Shown: positions 11,702 to 24,169, numbered from the stretch's first letter. The stretch is 64,000 nt of DNA from Persicaria tinctoria (GCA_037127255.1 JBANSL010000013.1:83024188-83088187); one strand, 5' to 3'. A program made the numbers and translations. Notes: generated by a model from the letters alone, not told the origin.

Positions 11702-11941
11702 GTTCACTTATCCCAACATTTCGCTCTTGTCCCTTCACGACACAGCCACTTTTCCGTTGAGCCTCCGATTTTCGATTATAATATGTACGGACGAAGATCT
11801 TTTCGATACCTTTGCCCCAGAAGCACGAACGATGGACACCCTCCTCACTACGAAGCCCCGTGGATAAAAAAAATATTAAATATTTAAACTAAACGAAAGA
11901 GAGAGCGAGCCGGGACGGAACTAAACTGGCGCAAAACAAAA

Positions 11942-12061
11942 GGGGATGCAACACGAGGACTTCCCAGGAGGTCACCCATCCTAGTACAACTCTCGCCCAA
12001 GCACGCTTAACTTCGGAGTTCCGATGGGATCCGGTGCATTAGTGCTGGTATGGTCGCATCC
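11942..12061 (-). rRNA. 5S rRNA gene, copy 23
   Basis: Only 74 A>T. Confidence 0.95.
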
Positions 12062-12301
12062 GTTCACTTATGCCAACATTTCGCTCTTGTCCCTACACGA
12101 CACAACCACTTTTCCGTCGAGCCTCCGATTTTCGATTATAATATGTACGGACGAAGATCTTTTCGATACCTTTGCCCCAGAAGCACGAACAATGGACACC
12201 CTCCTCACTACGAAGCCCCGTGGATAAAAAAAATATTAAATATTTAAACTAAACGAAAGAGAGAGCGAGCCGGGACGGAACATAACTGGCGCAAAACAAA
12301 A

Positions 12302-12421
12302 GGGGATGCAACACGAGGACTTCCCAGGTGGTCACCCATCCTAGTACTACTCTCGCCCAAGCACGCTTAACTTCGGAGTTCCGATCGGATCCGGTGCATT
12401 AGTGCTGGTATGGTCGCATCC
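12302..12421 (-). rRNA. 5S rRNA gene, copy 24
   Basis: 93 T>A, 36 C>G, -11 C>T. Counterpart of copy 13; starts the second copy of the long block. Confidence 0.93.
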
Positions 12422-12662
12422 GTTCACTTATACCAACATTTCGCTCTTGTCCCTTCACGACACAGCCACTTTTCCGTCGAGCCTCCGATTTTCGATTATA
12501 ATATGTACGGACGAAGATCTTTTCAATACCTTTGCCCCAGAAGCACGAACAATGGACACCCTCCTCACTAGGAAGCCCCGTGGATAAAAAAAAAAATTAA
12601 ATATTTAAACTAAACGAAAGAGTGAGCGAGCCGGGACGGAACATAACTGGCGCAAAACAAAA

Positions 12663-12782
12663 GGGGATGCAACACGAGGACTTCCCAGGTGGTCACCCAT
12701 CCTCGTACTACTCTCTCCCAAGCACGCTTAACTTCGGAGTTCCGATGGGATCCGGTGCATTAGTACTGGTATGGTCGCATCC
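12663..12782 (-). rRNA. 5S rRNA gene, copy 25
   Basis: 93 T>A, 79 T>G, 67 C>A, 18 C>T, -11 C>T. Counterpart of copy 14. Confidence 0.93.
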
Positions 12783-13022
12783 GTTCACTTATACCAACAT
12801 TTCGCTCTTGTCCCTTCACGACACAGCCACTTTTCCGTCGAGCCTCCGATTTTCGATTATAATATGTACGGACGAAGATCTTTTCGATACCTTTGCCCCA
12901 GAAGCACTAACAATGGACACCCTCCTCACTACGAAGCCCCGTGGATAAAAAAAATATTAAATATTTAAACTAAACGAAAGAGAGAGCGAGCCGGGACGGA
13001 ACTAAACTGGCGCAAAACAAAA

Positions 13023-13142
13023 GGGGATGCAACACGAGGACTTCCCAGGAGGTCACCCATCCTAGTACTACTCTCGCCCAAGCACGCTTAACTTCGGAGT
13101 TCTGATGGGATCCGGTGCATTAGTGCTGGTATGGTCGCATCC
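13023..13142 (-). rRNA. 5S rRNA gene, copy 26
   Basis: Only 40 G>A. Counterpart of copy 15. Confidence 0.95.
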
Positions 13143-13383
13143 GTTCACTTATGCCAACATTTCGCTCTTGTCCCTTCACGACACAGCCACTTTTCCGTCG
13201 AGCCTCCGATTTTCGATTATAATATGTACGGACGAAGATCTTTTCGATACCTTTGCCCCAGAAGCACGAACAATGGACACCCTCCTCACTACGAAGCCCC
13301 GTGGATAAAAAAAAATATTAAATATTTAAACTAAACGAAAGAGAGAGCGAGCCGGGACGGAACTAAACTGGCGCAAAACAAAA

Positions 13384-13503
13384 GGGGATGCAACACGAGG
13401 ACTTCCCAAGAGGTCACACATCCTAGTACTACTCTCGCCCAAGCACGCTTAACTTCGGAGTTCCGATGGGATCCGATGCATTAGTGCTGGTATGGTCGCA
13501 TCC
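13384..13503 (-). rRNA. 5S rRNA gene, copy 27
   Basis: 95 C>T, 86 G>T, 28 C>T. Counterpart of copy 16. Confidence 0.94.
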
Positions 13504-13742
13504 GTTCACTTATGCCAACATTTCGCTCTTGTCCCTTCACGACACAGCCACTTTTCCGTCGAGCCTCCGATTTTCGATTATAATATGTACGGACGAAGAT
13601 CTTTTCAAGACCTTTGCCCCAGAAGCACGAACAATGGACACCCTCCTCACTACGAAGCCCCGTGGATAAAAAAAAATTAAATATTTAAACTAAACGAAAG
13701 AGAGAGCGAGCCGGGACGGAACTAAACTGGCGCAAAACAAAA

Positions 13743-13862
13743 GGGGATGCAACACGAGTACTTCCCAAGAGGTCACAAATCCTAGTACTACTCTCGCCCA
13801 AGCACGCTTAACTTCGGAGTTCCGATGGGATCCGATGCATTAGTGCTGGTATGGTCGCATCC
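13743..13862 (-). rRNA. 5S rRNA gene, copy 28
   Basis: 104 C>A, 95 C>T, 86 G>T, 85 G>T, 28 C>T. Counterpart of copy 17 with two further C-box changes, so it diverged after the block was copied. Confidence 0.93.
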
Positions 13863-14102
13863 GTTCACTTATGCCAACATTTCGCTGTTGTCCCTTCACG
13901 ACACAGCCACTTTTCCGTCGAGCCTCCGATTTTCGATTATAATATGTACGGACGAAGATCTTTTCGATACCTTTGCCCCAGAAGCACGAACAATGGACAC
14001 CCTCCTCACTACGAAGCCCCGTGGATAAAAAAAATATTAAATATTTAAACTAAACGAAAGAGAGAGCGAGCCGGGACGGAACATAACTGGCGCAAAACAA
14101 AA

Positions 14103-14222
14103 GGGGATGCAACACGAGGACTTCCCAGGTGGTCACCCATCCTAGTACTACTCTCACCCAAGCACGCTTAACTTCGGAGTTCCGATGGGATCCGGTGCAT
14201 TAGTGCTGGTATGGTCGCATCC
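14103..14222 (-). rRNA. 5S rRNA gene, copy 29
   Basis: 93 T>A, 67 C>T, -11 C>G. Counterpart of copy 18. Confidence 0.93.
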
Positions 14223-14462
14223 GTTCACTTATCCCAACATTTCGCTCTTGTCCCTTCACGACACAGCCACTTTTCCGTCGAGCCTCCGATTTTCGATTAT
14301 AATATGTACGGACGAAGATCTTTTCGATACCTTTGCCCCAGAAGCACGAACGATGGACACCCTCCTCACTACGAAGCCCCGTGGATAAAAAAAATATTAA
14401 ATATTTAAACTAAACGAAAGAGAGAGCGAGCCGGGACGGAACTAAACTGGCGCAAAACAAAA

Positions 14463-14582
14463 GGGGATGCAACACGAGGACTTCCCAGGAGGTCACCCAT
14501 CCTAGTACTACTCTCGCCCAAGCACGCTTAACTTCGGAGTTCTGATGGGATCCGGTGCATTAGTGCTGGTATGGTCGCATCC
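14463..14582 (-). rRNA. 5S rRNA gene, copy 30
   Basis: Only 40 G>A. Counterpart of copy 19 but without its change at 45. Confidence 0.95.
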
Positions 14583-14822
14583 GTTCACTTATGCCAACAT
14601 TTCGCTCTTGTCCCTTCACGACACAGCCACTTTTCCGTCGAGCCTCCGATTTTCGATTATAATATGTACGGACGAAGATCTTTTCGATACCTTTGCCCCA
14701 GAAGCACGAACAATGGACACCCTCCTCACTACGAAGCCCTGTGGATAAAAAAAATATTAAATATTTAAACTAAACGAAAGAGAGAGCGAGCCGGGACGGA
14801 ACTAAACTGGCGCAAAACAAAA

Positions 14823-14942
14823 GGGGATGCAACACGAGGACTTCCCCAGAGGTCACCCATCCTAGTACTACTCTCGCCCAAGCACGCTTAACTTCGGAGT
14901 TCCGATGGGATCCGATGCATTAGTGCTGGTATGGTCGCATCC
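14823..14942 (-). rRNA. 5S rRNA gene, copy 31
   Basis: 96 T>G, 95 C>T, 28 C>T. Counterpart of copy 20. Confidence 0.93.
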
Positions 14943-15180
14943 GTTCACTTATGCCAACATTTCGCTCTTGTGCCTTCACGACACAGCCACTTTTCCGTCG
15001 AGCCTCCGATTTTCGATTATAATATGTACGGACGAAGATCTTTTCGATACCTTTGCCCCAGAAGCACGAACGATGGACACCCTCCTCACTACGAAGCCCC
15101 GTGGATAAAATATATTAAATATTTAAACTAAACGAAAGAGAGAGCGAGCCGGGACGGAACATAACTGGCGCAAAACAAAA

Positions 15181-15300
15181 GGGGATGCAACACGAGGACT
15201 TCCCAGGAGGTCACCCATCCTAGTACAACTCTCGCCCAAGCACGCTTAACTTCGGAGTTCCGATGGGATCCGGTGCATTAGTGCTGGTATGGTCGCATCC
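15181..15300 (-). rRNA. 5S rRNA gene, copy 32
   Basis: Only 74 A>T. Counterpart of copy 21. Confidence 0.95.
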
Positions 15301-15540
15301 GTTCACTTATGCCAACATTTCGCTGTTGTCCCTTCACGACACAACCACTTTTCCGTCGAGCCTCCGATTTTCGATTATAATATGTACGGACGAAGATCTT
15401 TTCGATACCTTTGCCCCAGAAGCACGAACAATGGACACCCTCCTCACTACGAAGCCCCGTGGATAAAAAAAATATTAAATATTTAAACTAAACGAAAGAG
15501 AGAGCGAGCCGGGACGGAACATAACTGGCGCAAAACAAAA

Positions 15541-15660
15541 GGGGATGCAACACGAGGACTTCCCAGGTGGTCACCCATCCTAGTACTACTCTCACCCAAG
15601 CACGCTTAACTTCGGAGTTCCGATGGGATCCGGTGCATTAGTGCTGGTATGGTCGCATCC
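15541..15660 (-). rRNA. 5S rRNA gene, copy 33
   Basis: 93 T>A, 67 C>T, -11 C>G. Counterpart of copy 22; last clear match in the long block. Confidence 0.93.
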
Positions 15661-15900
15661 GTTCACTTATCCCAACATTTCGCTCTTGTCCCTTCACGAC
15701 ACAGCCACTTTTCCGTCGAGCCTCCGATTTTCGATTATAATATGTACGGACGAAGATCTTTTCGATACCTTTGCCCCAGAAGCACGAACGATGGACACCC
15801 TCCTCACTACGAAGCCCCGTGGATAAAAAAAATATTAAATATTTAAACTAAACGAAAGAGAGAGCGAGCCGGGACGGAACTAAACTGGCGCAAAACAAAA

Positions 15901-16020
15901 GGGGATGCAACACGAGGACTTCCCAGGAGGTCACCCATCCTAGTACTACTCTCGCCCAAGCACGCTTAACTTCGGAGTTCTGATGGGATCCGGTGCATTA
16001 GTGCTGGTATGGTCGCATCC
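15901..16020 (-). rRNA. 5S rRNA gene, copy 34
   Basis: Only 40 G>A. Its twin by variants is copy 30, four units away. Confidence 0.95.
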
Positions 16021-16260
16021 GTTCACTTATGCCAACATTTCGCTCTTGTCCCTTCACGACACAGCCACTTTTCCGTCGAGCCTCCGATTTTCGATTATAA
16101 TATGTACGGACGAAGATCTTTTCGATACCTTTGCCCCAGAAGCACGAACAATGGACACCCTCCTCACTACGAAGCCCTGTGGATAAAAAAAATATTAAAT
16201 ATTTAAACTAAACGAAAGAGAGAGCGAGCCGGGACGGAACTAAACTGGCGCAAAACAAAA

Positions 16261-16380
16261 GGGGATGCAACACGAGGACTTCCCCAGAGGTCACCCATCC
16301 TAGTACTACTCTCGCCCAAGCACGCTTAACTTCGGAGTTCCGATGGGATCCGATGCATTAGTGCTGGTATGGTCGCATCC
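16261..16380 (-). rRNA. 5S rRNA gene, copy 35
   Basis: 96 T>G, 95 C>T, 28 C>T. Twin of copy 31. Confidence 0.93.
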
Positions 16381-16618
16381 GTTCACTTATGCCAACATTT
16401 CGCTCTTGTGCCTTCACGACACAGCCACTTTTCCGTCGAGCCTCCGATTTTCGATTATAATATGTACGGACGAAGATCTTTTCGATACCTTTGCCCCAGA
16501 AGCACGAACGATGGACACCCTCCTCACTACGAAGCCCCGTGGATAAAATATATTAAATATTTAAACTAAACGAAAGAGAGAGCGAGCCGGGACGGAACAT
16601 AACTGGCGCAAAACAAAA

Positions 16619-16738
16619 GGGGATGCAACACGAGGACTTCCCAGGAGGTCACCCATCCTAGTACAACTCTCGCCCAAGCACGCTTAACTTCGGAGTTCCG
16701 ATGGGATCCGGTGCATTAGTGCTGGTATGGTCGCATCC
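16619..16738 (-). rRNA. 5S rRNA gene, copy 36
   Basis: Only 74 A>T. Confidence 0.95.
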
Positions 16739-16978
16739 GTTCACTTATGCCAACATTTCGCTCTTGTCCCTACACGACACAGCCACTTTTCCGTCGAGCC
16801 TCCGATTTTCGATTATAATATGTACGGACGAAGATCTTTTCGATACCTTTGCCCCAGAAGCACGAACAATGGACACCCTCCTCACTACGAAGCCCCGTGG
16901 ATAAAAAAAATATTAAATATTTAAACTAAACGAAAGAGAGAGCGAGCCGGGACGGAACATAACTGGCGCAAAACAAAA

Positions 16979-17098
16979 GGGGATGCAACACGAGGACTTC
17001 CCAGGTGGTCACCCATCCTAGTACTACTCTCGCCCAAGCACGCTTAACTTCGGAGTTCCGATCGGATCCGGTGCATTAGTGCTGGTATGGTCGCATCC
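16979..17098 (-). rRNA. 5S rRNA gene, copy 37
   Basis: 93 T>A, 36 C>G, -11 C>T. Confidence 0.93.
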
Positions 17099-17338
17099 GT
17101 TCACTTATACCAACATTTCGCTCTTGTCCCTTCACGACACAGCCACTTTTCCGTCGAGCCTCCGATTTTCGATTATAATATGTACGGACGAAGATCTTTT
17201 CAATACCTTTGCCCCAGAAGCACGAACAATGGACACCCTCCTCACTACGAAGCCCCGTGGATAAAAAAAAAATTAAATATTTAAACTAAACGAAAGAGTG
17301 AGCGAGCCGGGACGGAACTAAACTGGCGCAAAACAAAA

Positions 17339-17458
17339 GGGGATGCAACACGAGGACTTCCCAAGAGGTCACCCATCCTAGTACTACTCTCGCCCAAGCA
17401 CGCTTAACTTCGGAGTTCCGATGGGATCCGATGCATTAGTGCTGGTATGGTCGCATCC
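17339..17458 (-). rRNA. 5S rRNA gene, copy 38
   Basis: 95 C>T, 28 C>T. Confidence 0.94.
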
Positions 17459-17698
17459 GTTCACTTATGCCAACATTTCGCTGTTGTCCCTTCACGACAC
17501 AGCCACTTTTCCGTCGAGTCTCCGATTTTCGATTATAATATGTACGGACGAAGATCTTTTCGATACCTTTGCCCCAGAAGCACGAACAATGGACACCCTC
17601 CTCACTACGAAGCCCCGTGGATAAAAAAAAAATTAAATATTTAAACTAAACGAAAGAGAGAGCGAGCCGGGACGGAACATAACTGGCGCAAAACAAAA

Positions 17699-17818
17699 GG
17701 GGATGCAACACGAGGACTTCCCAGGTGGTCACCCATCCTAGTACTACTCTCACCCAAGCACGCTTAACTTCGGAGTTCCGATGGGATCCGGTGCATTAGT
17801 GCTGGTATGGTCGCATCC
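17699..17818 (-). rRNA. 5S rRNA gene, copy 39
   Basis: 93 T>A, 67 C>T, -11 C>G. Confidence 0.93.
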
Positions 17819-18058
17819 GTTCACTTATCCCAACATTTCGCTCTTGTCCCTTCACGACACAGCCACTTTTCCGTCGAGCCTCCGATTTTCGATTATAATA
17901 TGTACGGACGAAGATCTTTTCGATACCTTTGCCCCAGAAGCACGAATGATGGACACCCTCCTCACTACGAAGCCCCATGGATAAAAAAAATATTAAATAT
18001 TTAAACTAAACGAAAGAGAGAGCGAGCTGGGACGGAACTAAACTGGCGCAAAACAAAA

Positions 18059-18178
18059 GGGGATGCAACACGAGGACTTCCCAGGAGGTCACCCATCCTA
18101 GTACTACTCTCGCCAAAGCACGCTTAACTTCGGAGTTCTGATGGGATCCGGTGCATTAGTGCTGGTATGGTCGCATCC
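18059..18178 (-). rRNA. 5S rRNA gene, copy 40
   Basis: 64 G>T (A box) and 40 G>A. Confidence 0.94.
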
Positions 18179-18418
18179 GTTCACTTATGCCAACATTTCG
18201 CTCTTGTCCCTTCACGACACAGCCACTTTTCCGTCGAGCCTCCGATTTTCGATTATAATATGTACGGACGAAGATCTTTTCGATACCTTTGCCCCAGAAG
18301 CACGAACAATGGACACCCTCCTCACTACGAAGCCCTGTGGATAAAAAAAATATTAAATATTTAAACTAAACGAAAGAGAGAGCGAGCCGGGACGGAACTA
18401 AACTGGCGCAAAACAAAA

Positions 18419-18538
18419 GGGGATGCAACACGAGGACTTCCCCAGAGGTCACCCATCCTAGTACTACTCTCGCCCAAGCACGCTTAACTTCGGAGTTCCG
18501 ATGGGATCCGATGCATTAGTGCTGGTATGGTCGCATCC
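18419..18538 (-). rRNA. 5S rRNA gene, copy 41
   Basis: 96 T>G, 95 C>T, 28 C>T. Confidence 0.93.
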
Positions 18539-18777
18539 GTTCACTTATGCCAACATTTCGCTCTTGTCCCTTCACGACACAACCACTTTTCCGTCGAGCC
18601 TCCGATTTTCGATTATAATATGTACGGACGAAGATCTTTTCAAGACCTTTGCCCCAGAAGCACGAACAATGGACACCCTCCTCACTACGAAGCCCCGTGG
18701 ATAAAAAAAAATTAAATATTTAAACTAAACGAAAGAGAGAGCGAGCCGGGACGGAACTAAACTGGCGCAAAACAAAA

Positions 18778-18897
18778 GGGGATGCAACACGAGGACTTCC
18801 CAAGAGGTCACCCATCCTAGTACTACTCTCGCCCAAGCACGCTTAACTTCGGAGTTCCGATGGGATCCGATGCATTAGTGCTGGTATGGTCGCATCC
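18778..18897 (-). rRNA. 5S rRNA gene, copy 42
   Basis: 95 C>T, 28 C>T. Confidence 0.94.
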
Positions 18898-19135
18898 GTT
18901 CACTTATGCCAACATTTCGCTCTTGTGCCTTCACGACACAGCCACTTTTCCGTCGAGCCTCCGATTTTCGATTATAATATGTACGGACGAAGATCTTTTC
19001 GATACCTTTGCCCCAGAAGCACGAACGATGGACACCCTCCTCACTACGAAGCCCCGTGGATAAAATATATTAAATATTTAAACTAAACGAAAGAGAGAGC
19101 GAGCCGGGACGGAACATAACTGGTGCAAAACAAAA

Positions 19136-19255
19136 GGGGATGCAACACGAGGACTTCCCAGGAGGTCACCCATCCTAGTACAACTCTCGCCCAAGCACGC
19201 TTAACTTCGGAGTTCCGATGGGATCCGGTGCATTAGTGCTGGTATGGTCGCATCC
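19136..19255 (-). rRNA. 5S rRNA gene, copy 43
   Basis: Only 74 A>T. First gene of the six-unit block repeated 2,156 bp to the right. Confidence 0.95.
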
Positions 19256-19495
19256 GTTCACTTATGCCAACATTTCGCTCTTGTCCCTTCACGACACAGC
19301 CACTTTTCCGTCGAGCCTCCGATTTTCGATTATAATATGTACGGACGAAGATCTTTTCGATACCTTTGCCCCAGAAGCACGAACAATGGACACCCTCCTC
19401 AATACGAAGCCCCGTGGATAAAAAAAATATTAAATATTTAAACTGAACGAAAGAGAGAGCGACCCGGGACGGAACTAAACTGGCGCAAAACAAAA

Positions 19496-19615
19496 GGGGA
19501 TGCAACACGAGGACTTTCCAGGAGGTCATCCATCCTAGTACTACTCTCGCAGAAGCACGCTTAACTTCGGAGTTCCGATGGGATCCGATGCATTAGTGCT
19601 GGTATGGTCGCATCC
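19496..19615 (-). rRNA. 5S rRNA gene, copy 44
   Basis: 99 G>A, 87 G>A, 65 G>T, 64 G>C, 28 C>T. The same five changes occur only in copy 50, and two fall at the end of the A box. Confidence 0.92.
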
Positions 19616-19855
19616 GTTCACTTATGCCAACATTTCGCTCTTGTTCCTTCACGACACAGCCACTTTTCCGTCGAGCCTCCGATTTTCGATTATAATATGT
19701 ACGGACGAAGATCTTTTCGATACCTTTGCCCCAGAAGCACGAACGATGGACACCCTCCTCACTACGAAGCCCCGTGGATAAAAAAAATATTAAATATTTA
19801 AACTAAACGAAAGAGAGAGCGAGCCGGGACGGAACATAACTGGCGCAAAACAAAA

Positions 19856-19975
19856 GGGGATGCAACACGAGGACTTCCCAGGAGGTCACCCATCCTAGTA
19901 CAACTCTCGCCCAAGCACGCTTAACTTCGGAGTTCCGATGGGATCCGGTGCATTAGTGCTGGCATGGTCGCATCC
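19856..19975 (-). rRNA. 5S rRNA gene, copy 45
   Basis: 74 A>T, 13 A>G. Shared with copies 51 and 63. Confidence 0.94.
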
Positions 19976-20213
19976 GTTCACTTATGCCAACATTTCGCTC
20001 TTGTCCCTTCACGACACAGCCACTTTTCCGTCGAGCCTCCGATTTTCGATTATAATATGTACGGACGAAGATCTTTTCGATACCTTTGCCCCAGAAGCAC
20101 GAACGATGGACACCCTCCTCACTACGAAGCCCCGTGGATAAAATATATTAAATATTTAAACTAAACGAAAGAGAGAGCGAGCCGGGACGAAACATAACTG
20201 GCGCAAAACAAAA

Positions 20214-20333
20214 GGGGATGCAACACGAGGACTTCCCAGGAGGTCACCCATCCTAGTACAACTCTCGCCCAAGCACGCTTATCTTCGGAGTTCCGATGGG
20301 ATCCGGTGCATTAGTGCTGGTATGGTCGCATCC
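20214..20333 (-). rRNA. 5S rRNA gene, copy 46
   Basis: 74 A>T and private 52 T>A in the A box (TTAAG changed to ATAAG). Confidence 0.93.
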
Positions 20334-20573
20334 GTTCACTTATGCCAACATTTCGCTCTTGTCCCTACACGACACAGCCACTTTTCCGTCGAGCCTCCGA
20401 TTTTCGATTATAATATGTACGGACGAAGATCTTTTCGATACCTTTGCCCCAGAAGCACGAACAATGGACACCCTCCTCACTACGAAGCCCCGTGGATAAA
20501 AAAAATATTAAATATTTAAACTAAACGAAAGAGAGAGCGAGCCGGGACGGAACATAACTGGCGCAAAACAAAA

Positions 20574-20693
20574 GGGGATGCAACACGAGGACTTCCCAGG
20601 TGGTCACCCATCCTAGTACTACTCTCACCCAAGCACGCTTAACTTCGGAGTTCCGATCGGATCCGGTGCATTAGTGCTCGTATGGTCGCATCC
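20574..20693 (-). rRNA. 5S rRNA gene, copy 47
   Basis: 93 T>A, 67 C>T, 36 C>G, 15 C>G, -11 C>T, shared with copies 53 and 65. Confidence 0.92.
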
Positions 20694-20933
20694 GTTCACT
20701 TATACCAACATTTCGCTCTTGTCCCTTCACGACACAGCCACTTTTCCGTCGAGCCTCCGATTTTCGATTATAATATGTACGGACGAAGATCTTTTCAATA
20801 CCTTTGCCCCAGAAGCACGAACAATGGACACCCTCCTCACTACGAAGCCCCGTGGATAAAAAAAAAATTAAATATTTAAACTAAACGAAAGAGTGAGCGA
20901 GCCGGGACGGAACTAAACTGGCGCAAAACAAAA

Positions 20934-21053
20934 GGGGATGCAACACGAGGACTTCCCAAGAGGTCACCCATCCTAGTACAACTCTCGCCCAAGCACGCTT
21001 AACTTCGGAGTTCCGATGGGATCCGATGCATTAGTGCTGGTATGGTCGCATCC
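20934..21053 (-). rRNA. 5S rRNA gene, copy 48
   Basis: 95 C>T, 74 A>T, 28 C>T. Confidence 0.94.
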
Positions 21054-21291
21054 GTTCACTTATGCCAACATTTCGCTCTTGTGCCTTCACGACACAGCCA
21101 CTTTTCCGTCGAGCCTCCGATTTTCGATTATAATATGTACGGACGAAGATCTTTTCGATACCTTTGCCCCAGAAGCACGAACGATGGACACCCTCCTCAC
21201 TACGAAGCCCCGTGGATAAAATATATTAAATATTTAAACTAAACGAAAGAGAGAGCGAGCCGGGACGGAACATAACTGGCGCAAAACAAAA

Positions 21292-21411
21292 GGGGATGCA
21301 ACACGAGGACTTCCCAGGAGGTCACCCATCCTAGTACAACTCTCGCCCAAGCACGCTTAACTTCGGAGTTCCGATGGGATCCGGTGCATTAGTACTGGTA
21401 TGGTCGCATCC
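21292..21411 (-). rRNA. 5S rRNA gene, copy 49
   Basis: 74 A>T, 18 C>T. Counterpart of copy 43. Confidence 0.94.
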
Positions 21412-21651
21412 GTTCACTTATGCCAACATTTCGCTCTTGTCCCTTCACGACACAGCCACTTTTCCGTCGAGCCTCCGATTTTCGATTATAATATGTACGG
21501 ACGAAGATCTTTTCGATACCTTTGCCCCAGAAGCACGAACAATGGACACCCTCCTCAATACGAAGCCCCGTGGATAAAAAAAATATTAAATATTTAAACT
21601 GAACGAAAGAGAGAGCGACCCGGGACGGAACTAAACTGGCGCAAAACAAAA

Positions 21652-21771
21652 GGGGATGCAACACGAGGACTTTCCAGGAGGTCATCCATCCTAGTACTAC
21701 TCTCGCAGAAGCACGCTTAACTTCGGAGTTCCGATGGGATCCGATGCATTAGTGCTGGTATGGTCGCATCC
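21652..21771 (-). rRNA. 5S rRNA gene, copy 50
   Basis: 99 G>A, 87 G>A, 65 G>T, 64 G>C, 28 C>T. Exact variant match to copy 44. Confidence 0.92.
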
Positions 21772-22011
21772 GTTCACTTATGCCAACATTTCGCTCTTGT
21801 TCCTTCACGACACAGCCACTTTTCCGTCGAGCCTCCGATTTTCGATTATAATATGTACGGACGAAGATCTTTTCGATACCTTTGCCCCAGAAGCACGAAC
21901 GATGGACACCCTCCTCACTACGAAGCCCCGTGGATAAAAAAAATATTAAATATTTAAACTAAACGAAAGAGAGAGCGAGCCGGGACGGAACATAACTGGC
22001 GCAAAACAAAA

Positions 22012-22131
22012 GGGGATGCAACACGAGGACTTCCCAGGAGGTCACCCATCCTAGTACAACTCTCGCCCAAGCACGCTTAACTTCGGAGTTCCGATGGGAT
22101 CCGGTGCATTAGTGCTGGCATGGTCGCATCC
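22012..22131 (-). rRNA. 5S rRNA gene, copy 51
   Basis: 74 A>T, 13 A>G. Counterpart of copy 45. Confidence 0.94.
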
Positions 22132-22369
22132 GTTCACTTATGCCAACATTTCGCTCTTGTCCCTTCACGACACAGCCACTTTTCCGTCGAGCCTCCGATT
22201 TTCGATTATAATATGTACGGACGAAGATCTTTTCGATACCTTTGCCCCAGAAGCACGAACGATGGACACCCTCCTCACTACGAAGCCCCGTGGATAAAAT
22301 ATATTAAATATTTAAACTAAACGAAAGAGAGAGCGAGCCGGGACGAAACATAACTGGCGCAAAACAAAA

Positions 22370-22489
22370 GGGGATGCAACACGAGGACTTCCCAGGAGGT
22401 CACCCATCCTAGTACAACTCTCGCCCAAGCACGCTTAACTTCGGAGTTCCGATGGGATCCGGTGCATTAGTGCTGGTATGGTCGCATCC
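22370..22489 (-). rRNA. 5S rRNA gene, copy 52
   Basis: Only 74 A>T; lacks the A-box change of its counterpart, copy 46. Confidence 0.95.
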
Positions 22490-22729
22490 GTTCACTTATG
22501 CCAACATTTCGCTCTTGTCCCTACACGACACAGCCACTTTTCCGTCGAGCCTCCGATTTTCGATTATAATATGTACGGACGAAGATCTTTTCGATACCTT
22601 TGCCCCAGAAGCACGAACAATGGACACCCTCCTCACTACGAAGCCCCGTGGATAAAAAAAATATTAAATATTTAAACTAAACGAAAGAGAGAGCGAGCCG
22701 GGACGGAACATAACTGGCGCAAAACAAAA

Positions 22730-22849
22730 GGGGATGCAACACGAGGACTTCCCAGGTGGTCACCCATCCTAGTACTACTCTCACCCAAGCACGCTTAACT
22801 TCGGAGTTCCGATCGGATCCGGTGCATTAGTGCTCGTATGGTCGCATCC
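22730..22849 (-). rRNA. 5S rRNA gene, copy 53
   Basis: 93 T>A, 67 C>T, 36 C>G, 15 C>G, -11 C>T. Counterpart of copy 47. Confidence 0.92.
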
Positions 22850-23089
22850 GTTCACTTATACCAACATTTCGCTCTTGTCCCTTCACGACACAGCCACTTT
22901 TCCGTCGAGCCTCCGATTTTCGATTATAATATGTACGGACGAAGATCTTTTCAATACCTTTGCCCCAGAAGCACGAACAATGGACACCCTCCTCACTACG
23001 AAGCCCCGTGGATAAAAAAAAAATTAAATATTTAAACTAAACGAAAGAGTGAGCGAGCCGGGACGGAACTAAACTGGCGCAAAACAAAA

Positions 23090-23209
23090 GGGGATGCAAC
23101 ACGAGGACTTCCCAAGAGGTCACCCATCCTAGTACAACTCTCGCCCAAGCACGCTTAACTTCGGAGTTCCGATGGGATCCGATGCATTAGTGCTGGTATG
23201 GTCGCATCC
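23090..23209 (-). rRNA. 5S rRNA gene, copy 54
   Basis: 95 C>T, 74 A>T, 28 C>T. Counterpart of copy 48. Confidence 0.94.
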
Positions 23210-23449
23210 GTTCACTTATGCCAACATTTCGCTCTTGTCCCTTCACGACACAGCCACTTTTCCGTCGAGCCTCCGATTTTCGATTATAATATGTACGGAC
23301 GAAGATCTTTTCGATACCTTTGCCCCAGAAGCACGAACAATGGACACCCTCCTCACTACGAAGCCCCGTGGATAAAAAAAATATTAAATATTTAAACTAA
23401 ACGAAAGAGAGAGCGAGCCGGGACAGAACATAACTGGCGCAAAACAAAA

Positions 23450-23569
23450 GGGGATGCAACACGAGGACTTCCCAGGTGGTCACCCATCCTAGTACTACTC
23501 TCGCCCAAGCACGCTTAACTTCGGAGTTCCGATGGGATCCGGTGCATTAGTGCTGGTATGGTCGCATCC
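23450..23569 (-). rRNA. 5S rRNA gene, copy 55
   Basis: 93 T>A with -11 C>T. Confidence 0.94.
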
Positions 23570-23809
23570 GTTCACTTATACCAACATTTCGCTCTTGTCC
23601 CTTCACGACACAGCCACTTTTCCGTCGAGCCTCCGATTTTCGATTATAATATGTACGGACGAAGATCTTTTCGATACCTTTGCCCCAGAAGCACGAACAA
23701 TGGACACCCTCCTCACTACGAAGCCCCGTGGATAAAAAAAATATTAAATATTTAAACTAAACGAAAGAGAGAGCGAGCCGGGACGGAACTAAACTGGCGC
23801 AAAACAAAA

Positions 23810-23929
23810 GGGGATGCAACACGAGGACTTCCCAGGAGGTCACCCATCCTAGTACTACTCTCGCCCAAGCACGCTTAACTTCGGAGTTCTGATGGGATCC
23901 GGTGCATTAGTGCTGGTATGGTCGCATCC
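23810..23929 (-). rRNA. 5S rRNA gene, copy 56
   Basis: Only 40 G>A. Copies 56-60 form the most uniform stretch of the array. Confidence 0.95.
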
Positions 23930-24169
23930 GTTCACTTATGCCAACATTTCGCTCTTGTCCCTTCACGACACAGCCACTTTTCCGTCGAGCCTCCGATTTT
24001 CGATTATAATATGTACGGACGAAGATCTTTTCGATACCTTTGCCCCAGAAGCACGAACAATGGACACCCTCCTCACTACGAAGCCCCGTGGATAAAAAAA
24101 ATATTAAATATTTAAACTAAAAGAAAGAGAGAGCGAGCCGGGACGGAACTAAACTGGCGCAAAACAAAA

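Larger units (their letters stand above)
8343..15900. repeat. Duplicated 5S block, offset 3,959 bp (11 units)
   Basis: Copies 13-22 (8343-11941) match copies 24-33 (12302-15900) in order, including rare changes (36 C>G, 104 C>A, 67 C>A/T) and spacer changes such as GTTG for CTTG upstream of the gene. Unit 23 and its would-be partner 34 no longer match. Within the block a shorter four-unit period (1,438 bp) is also seen, for example copies 18/22 and 29/33. Confidence 0.85.
19136..23449. repeat. Duplicated 5S block, offset 2,156 bp (six units)
   Basis: Copies 43-48 match copies 49-54 in order, including the five-change haplotype of 44/50 and the spacer change 'gacccggg' next to it. Part of the block (copies 45-48) appears a third time as copies 63-66 (26326-27760), offset 6,469 bp. 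Confidence 0.85.
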